Shown one piece after another: positions 10,185 to 13,059 of a stretch of DNA of 13,059 nucleotides. How positions within the stretch are numbered: the stretch's first letter is position 1; every line of letters begins with the position of its first letter. Below the pieces are notes generated by a model that was given only the letters and a program-made list of their open reading frames with translations, was not told the DNA's origin and did not search any database. The DNA comes from Candidatus Paceibacterota bacterium (GTDB lineage: Bacteria; Patescibacteriota; Minisyncoccia; Phycocordibacterales; CAINVO01). The stretch lies in assembly GCA_028714275.1 (NCBI GenBank), contig JAQTMP010000020.1, positions 1 through 13,059 of the forward strand, in the 5' to 3' direction. The position numbers and the translations under genes were made by a program.

Positions 10185-10769
10185 TTACTGTTCTCGTCGC
10201 CACATCTGCACGGCCACTTCATGCGTGGCTGTAGATGTCAGGACCTTAACTTTTTGTGACAAAGGAAGTTTTTCAAACGGCACCGATCCCCGATAGGGAA
10301 AAAGGGTGACCAGTTTGAAATTTTCCCATTTTTGTTGGTGGGAACAGAGGTCAAAAACGGGCGCCTTTTTTTCAGCAGGAGTTCTTCCTGCGATTTTAGC
10401 GGCTTTGCCGGATTCGACATCCGTACCTTTGTCCGCAAGCAGATAAAATAGGGGGCCGTCATCTGTTGGCACCCCAAGTAGACTGCCGGAAGGGAATCGG
10501 GAAGGGGCAGCCGCCACCCCGATTTTGTTCGGCTCGGCAATCCGGAGAGGTAGGCCAGTGGCAGACTGTCCTTTCCGAGACCATTTATCGGAAGCTCCTC
10601 TTCCCGCACGATAGGCTGTCACTCGCGACAACAAGTGCATTGGTTTTCCCCAAGCGACTCCGTTTGCGCCTGCGTTTACACTGTCGGTGTTCTCACACCC
10701 CGTCAAAGCCATCGACACAAAAATGGCTGCAGTCACTGCAACTATTCTACTCCCTGTTGTGTTTTTCAT
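10185..10769 (-). CDS. Lipoprotein with 3D-like (double-psi barrel) domain
   Basis: A 194-aa protein. The N-terminus has a signal sequence ending in a lipobox, MALTGC, with C25 as the lipidated residue. The body matches the pattern of 3D domains (found in cell-wall lytic enzymes and stationary-phase survival proteins): SRVTAYRAGRG, SATGLPL, then GVAAAPSRFPSGSLLGVP, then FYLLADKGTDVESGKAAKIA and PVFDLCSH. Two of the three expected Asp (in ADKG and FDL) are present. The first, normally in AxDP, is Ala in AAAP, so the active site may be incomplete. The likely role is cell-wall binding or remodelling at the membrane surface. Assignment is by motif pattern only. It is transcribed alone from a good promoter, divergent from the endonuclease gene at 10889. 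Confidence 0.65.
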   Translation of the reverse strand: MKNTTGSRIVAVTAAIFVSMALTGCENTDSVNAGANGVAWGKPMHLLSRVTAYRAGRGASDKWSRKGQSATGLPLRIAEPNKIGVAAAPSRFPSGSLLGVPTDDGPLFYLLADKGTDVESGKAAKIAGRTPAEKKAPVFDLCSHQQKWENFKLVTLFPYRGSVPFEKLPLSQKVKVLTSTATHEVAVQMWRREQ

Positions 10770-10789
10770 AAGATGAGCTATCTAATACC

Positions 10790-10818
10790 GTAATACTCCT
10801 TGGAAATTTTGTTGTCAA
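10790..10818 (-). promoter_or_regulatory. Promoter of the 3D-domain lipoprotein gene
   Basis: On the minus strand: consensus TTGACA (10818-10813), 17 nt, TATTAC (10795-10790). The predicted start is about 10783, giving a 14-nt leader without a clear SD. Confidence 0.65.
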
Positions 10819-10853
10819 GAGGCGCGAGAGGGCAAGGTGCGGGTGGAATAGAA

Positions 10854-10882
10854 TTTGTATCTAAGTATGGTTAGGATATAAT
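10854..10882 (+). promoter_or_regulatory. Promoter of the LAGLIDADG gene, leaderless
   Basis: Consensus TATAAT (10877-10882) with a weak TTTGTA (10854-10859) 17 nt upstream. The predicted start coincides with the A of the ATG at 10889. Confidence 0.6.
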
Positions 10883-10888
10883 ACTGTC

Positions 10889-11551
10889 ATGCCGATAATG
10901 AAGAAAATAGACAAAAGCTTCTTTAAAACCTGGACTAGTGACATGGCCTATATTTTGGGTTTTATGTTTGCTGATGGCAATATTATTCGAAATAAAAGAG
11001 GTGCTCACTTTTTTGCAATCTACACATCAGATAAAAATTTATTAGTAAAAATGAGAAAATGTATGGGTTCAAACCATAAAATCTCTGAGAGGCCAGGCAT
11101 TATCAGAGTAGGCTATTCCATTCAGATTGGGAGCAAGGAAATGTTTGAGGATTTGGGGAGGCTTGGGCTTACCCCCAACAAATCTAAAAGGATGAAGTTA
11201 CCCTTTATTCCCGATGAGTATGCAGGACATTTTATAAGAGGCTATTTTGACGGTGATGGAAATGTGTGGACAGGTTTGTTTAATAAGAAAAGAAAAAATC
11301 CTAGAAAAAATATATTAGCCAGCTTCACTTCAGTTTCGGTAGATTTTCTTAATAGTTTATATATTTTACTAGGACAGTTGGATATAAAAGGAGGTTCAAT
11401 ATACATACCAAAAATACGTAATTTTGGCAGGTTAACATATAGTTCGAAAGATGCTTTGAAATTGTATGAAATTATGTATAATGAGCCACACAGGCTATTT
11501 TTACAAAGAAAGAAGTCTGTCTTTGAAAGATTTTCAAAAATGCGGTCGTAG
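10889..11551 (+). CDS. Two-motif LAGLIDADG homing endonuclease, ends inside tRNA-Asp
   Basis: A 220-aa protein with two LAGLIDADG helices: YILGFMFADGN (21-31, acidic D29) and FIRGYFDGDGN (115-125). This is the layout of monomeric LAGLIDADG homing endonucleases, which cut long, nearly unique DNA sites. Both catalytic Asp are present, so it may be active. After each motif come the expected beta-rich basic segments (FFAIYTSDKNLL; ILASFTSVSVDFLNSLYILL). It is free-standing: no intron or intein surrounds it. The gene is A/T-rich with many Lys codons, unlike neighbouring housekeeping genes. The final codons ATG CGG TCG TAG lie in the tRNA-Asp acceptor strand, and the stop is tRNA positions 8-10. 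It is only distantly similar to the two single-motif ORFs nearby. Confidence 0.88.
   Translation: MPIMKKIDKSFFKTWTSDMAYILGFMFADGNIIRNKRGAHFFAIYTSDKNLLVKMRKCMGSNHKISERPGIIRVGYSIQIGSKEMFEDLGRLGLTPNKSKRMKLPFIPDEYAGHFIRGYFDGDGNVWTGLFNKKRKNPRKNILASFTSVSVDFLNSLYILLGQLDIKGGSIYIPKIRNFGRLTYSSKDALKLYEIMYNEPHRLFLQRKKSVFERFSKMRS
11455..11482 (+). promoter_or_regulatory. Possible tRNA-Asp promoter inside the endonuclease gene
   Basis: TTTGAA (11455-11460), 16 nt, TATAAT (11477-11482). The predicted start is about 11489, 53 nt before tRNA-Asp, which would let the tRNA be expressed independently of the ORF's own promoter. Confidence 0.45.
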
Positions 11552-11615
11552 CTCAGCTGGTCAGAGCGCGTCCCTGTCACGGACGAGGCCGTGGGTTCAA
11601 GTCCCATCGACCGCG
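11542..11615 (+). tRNA. tRNA-Asp (GTC)
   Basis: A 74-nt canonical cloverleaf: acceptor GCGGTCG/CGACCGC, D-arm GCTC/GAGC with GG in the loop, anticodon stem CGTCC/GGACG with loop CTGTCAC (GTC at 11576-11578), T-arm GTGGG-TTCAAGT-CCCAT, discriminator G at 11615. CCA is not encoded. Its first 10 nt overlap the 3' end of the endonuclease gene. Confidence 0.95.
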
Positions 11616-11630
11616 CATTACGTGTATTCT

Positions 11631-11639
11631 TGGTATACT
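11631..11639 (+). promoter_or_regulatory. Extended -10 upstream of the aroE remnant
   Basis: TGGTATACT, a good extended -10. The predicted start is about 11646, 6 nt before the ATG at 11652. The promoter appears intact although the gene is broken. Confidence 0.5.
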
Positions 11640-11651
11640 TATCATATAGTT

Positions 11652-11971
11652 ATGCCAATAAAATCTTTTGCCGCCGTCGGCCACCCAATCTCTCAGTCAT
11701 TGTCACCCGCTATATATATGGCAGCTTTTAAATATCTCGATCTAGATTATAAATTTGAAGCAGTGGACGTTTTCCCTGAAAACTTGGCCGAGTTTTTAAA
11801 ATCAGAAAAATATGAGGGGCTGAGTGTTACTATTCCTCATAAAGAAAAAATCATTCCATTGACGGTAGGGAAATGCTGCTTGGCCAGGCTTTTGCCCAAT
11901 TTAAAATTTTTACAGGTCTAGATGCACCAGAAGAAGTGATGAGAGGGGGAGTGTATGCTTTTTCATGTTAG
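11652..11971 (+). pseudogene. aroE: Shikimate dehydrogenase remnant with internal deletion
   Basis: AroE reduces 3-dehydroshikimate to shikimate with NADPH in aromatic amino acid synthesis. Residues 1-70 are clearly AroE N-terminus: GHPISQSLSPAIYMAAF, DYKFEAVDV and SVTIPHKE with the catalytic Lys (K64). At about 11861 the homology stops. In the -1 frame the sequence then reads DGREMLLGQAFAQFKIFTG and LDAPEEVMRGGV, the usual AroE C-terminus, up to the TAG at 11969-11971. In the ATG frame translation ends at 11921 after 90 aa. About 170-180 residues are missing, including the catalytic Asp region and the NADP-binding domain, judged against a usual length of 270-280. The product cannot be a working dehydrogenase. 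An assembly collapse is an alternative to a real deletion. Confidence 0.82.
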
Positions 11972-11974
11972 AAT
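11966..11974 (+). promoter_or_regulatory. Extended -10 of the 11983 gene
   Basis: TGTTAGAAT overlaps the last codons of the aroE remnant. The predicted start is about 11981, 2 nt before the ATG at 11983. Confidence 0.45.
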
Positions 11975-11982
11975 AGGCTGGT

Positions 11983-13059
11983 ATGTCATTAGCTAAGAAA
12001 ATTGTGGCTTTCGACCTGGATGGCACTTTGACGGAAAGCAAACAGCCTCTCAGCCGTGAGATGGCTGATTTGTTATCCCAATTAGCTTTACAGGTAAAGA
12101 TAGGGGTTATTTCCGGCGGCTCTTTCGACCAGTTTAAAAAGCAGTTTTTACCGGCTTTTTCCCAACCCGCCATCTTTTCTCAGTTTAGCCTGCTGCCTAC
12201 GAGCGGCGATCAACAATATGAATATGCTCCGGCCACAAACGAGTGGCGCCTGACTAGCAGTCAGATATTTCCAACGGAGATAAAAGTAAAAGTATTAGAG
12301 GCCCTCAAGGGTCTTGATGGTCCTGACAAGTATGATTTACCGAGTGAAATATTTGGCGAGCAGATAGAAGACAGAGGGACCCAGATTACTTTTTCAGCTA
12401 TGGGCCAACTTGCGCCTGTCAATAAAAAAATATTGTGGGATCCTGATCAAAGTAAAAGAAAAAAAATAGTGGAAGATCTTGAGACCAAGCTGCCTGAAGT
12501 GACCATTGCGATCGGGGGTGCGACCTCGATAGATTTTTTACCTAAAGGTTTTAATAAAGCCGAAGGGCTAAAAAAAATGCTGGCGGAGTTTAAATTTAGG
12601 CCAGAAGATATTATTTTTGTTGGAGATAAAGTTTTTCCAGGGGGAAATGATTATTCTCCCCGCGAGGCAGGGGTAGAGACTTTGTCAGTCAATGGCCCGG
12701 CTGAGACGGCTGCTCTCATAAAAAAGTGGTTAGGAGAGGACGCAAGACATTATCAGCTCACTCGTCACCCCGCTAACCCAATTTTACAACCGAGCGCAAA
12801 TGCTGCTTGGGAAAAAGAGGGAGTTTTTAATCCAGGAGTTGTAAAAGTAGATTACGAAGTCATTATGTTGTACCGAGCAGTGGGCGAGCGAGAGTCCTAC
12901 ACATCGCATATTGGCTTAGCCAAAAGTAAAGATGGGATTTCTTTTGAAAGACTTTCCAAAGAGCCAGTCTTTGGACCAAAACAGGAGTTTGATAAGTGGG
13001 CGACTGAGGATCCTCGCATTACCCAGATTGAGGAGGATTTCTACGTGACTTATGTGGCG
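11983..13059 (+). CDS. Fusion: HAD phosphomannomutase-like domain + GH130 mannoside phosphorylase (3' partial)
   Basis: 359 codons are open to the window end without a stop. Residues 1-250 form a HAD domain of the eukaryote-type phosphomannomutase kind: motif I DLDGT (D11, D13), motif II ISGGS, IGGATSIDFLPKGFNK with K192, and motif IV GDKVFPGGNDY (D215, D223). From about residue 262 a GH130 domain begins: HPANPIL, VFNPGVV, VIMLYRAVG, IGLAKSKDGISFERL and EDPRI (D343, the expected catalytic acid). GH130 enzymes phosphorolyse beta-mannosides to mannose-1-phosphate. A phosphomannomutase would interconvert this with mannose-6-phosphate, so the two domains may catalyse successive steps in mannan use or recycling. 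No signal peptide, so cytoplasmic. A bare sugar-phosphatase role for the HAD part is possible. Confidence 0.85.
   Translation, partial: MSLAKKIVAFDLDGTLTESKQPLSREMADLLSQLALQVKIGVISGGSFDQFKKQFLPAFSQPAIFSQFSLLPTSGDQQYEYAPATNEWRLTSSQIFPTEIKVKVLEALKGLDGPDKYDLPSEIFGEQIEDRGTQITFSAMGQLAPVNKKILWDPDQSKRKKIVEDLETKLPEVTIAIGGATSIDFLPKGFNKAEGLKKMLAEFKFRPEDIIFVGDKVFPGGNDYSPREAGVETLSVNGPAETAALIKKWLGEDARHYQLTRHPANPILQPSANAAWEKEGVFNPGVVKVDYEVIMLYRAVGERESYTSHIGLAKSKDGISFERLSKEPVFGPKQEFDKWATEDPRITQIEEDFYVTYVA

Noticed and set aside
11859..11921. Programmed frameshift joining the two aroE parts
   Set aside because: A frameshift alone cannot restore the roughly 170-180 missing middle residues, and no slippery heptamer with a following structure is evident.

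Overview
The window reads as bacterial DNA from a reduced-genome, uncultivated lineage, most likely Patescibacteria/CPR (Parcubacteria-like). The evidence is a pilin-like protein tail with the motif YAADSxxECALYWD, Thr/Ser-rich surface proteins, a LigA with a degraded zinc finger, and many genes whose -10 box sits only 6-10 bases before the ATG, which implies leaderless mRNAs. TGA acts as a stop (end of the gene at 494-2563), so the standard bacterial code fits. The phylum assignment is inference from family resemblance, not a phylogeny.

Layout. 1-447 is the 3' end of a pilin-like gene. 494-2563 encodes a secreted protein with a seven-repeat beta-propeller and a C-terminal peptidoglycan-binding domain. 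It is followed almost without a gap by ligA (NAD+-dependent DNA ligase). After a spacer with a near-perfect palindrome come gatC and gatA (tRNA-dependent amidotransferase), then a two-TM membrane protein with a HEPN-like RNxxxH motif.

7469-9422 is an accessory island built around tRNA genes. Two paralogous HTH + LAGLIDADG-like proteins lie on either side of an initiator tRNA-fMet gene. That tRNA is interrupted in its anticodon loop by a roughly 249-nt group I intron of the bacterial tRNA type (IC3-like). The second paralog runs directly into a tRNA(CAT). Further right, a classical two-motif LAGLIDADG endonuclease gene runs in the same way into tRNA-Asp. In both cases the ORF's TAG stop codon is the tRNA's own U8-A9-G10.

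Between these are an unrecognised 208-aa protein (9487-10113), a strong hairpin terminator, and a convergent lipoprotein with a 3D-like domain (10185-10769). The right end carries an aroE remnant in which the N-terminus is joined out of frame to the extreme C-terminus, so the middle is deleted. It is followed by the start of a fusion of a HAD phosphomannomutase-like domain to a GH130 mannoside phosphorylase domain, which runs off the window.

Together, housekeeping genes (ligA, gatCA, three tRNAs) are interleaved with selfish elements (group I intron, three endonuclease-type ORFs) that have settled at tRNA loci. The ORFs flanking tRNA-fMet could provide homing for the ORF-less intron, but this is inference.
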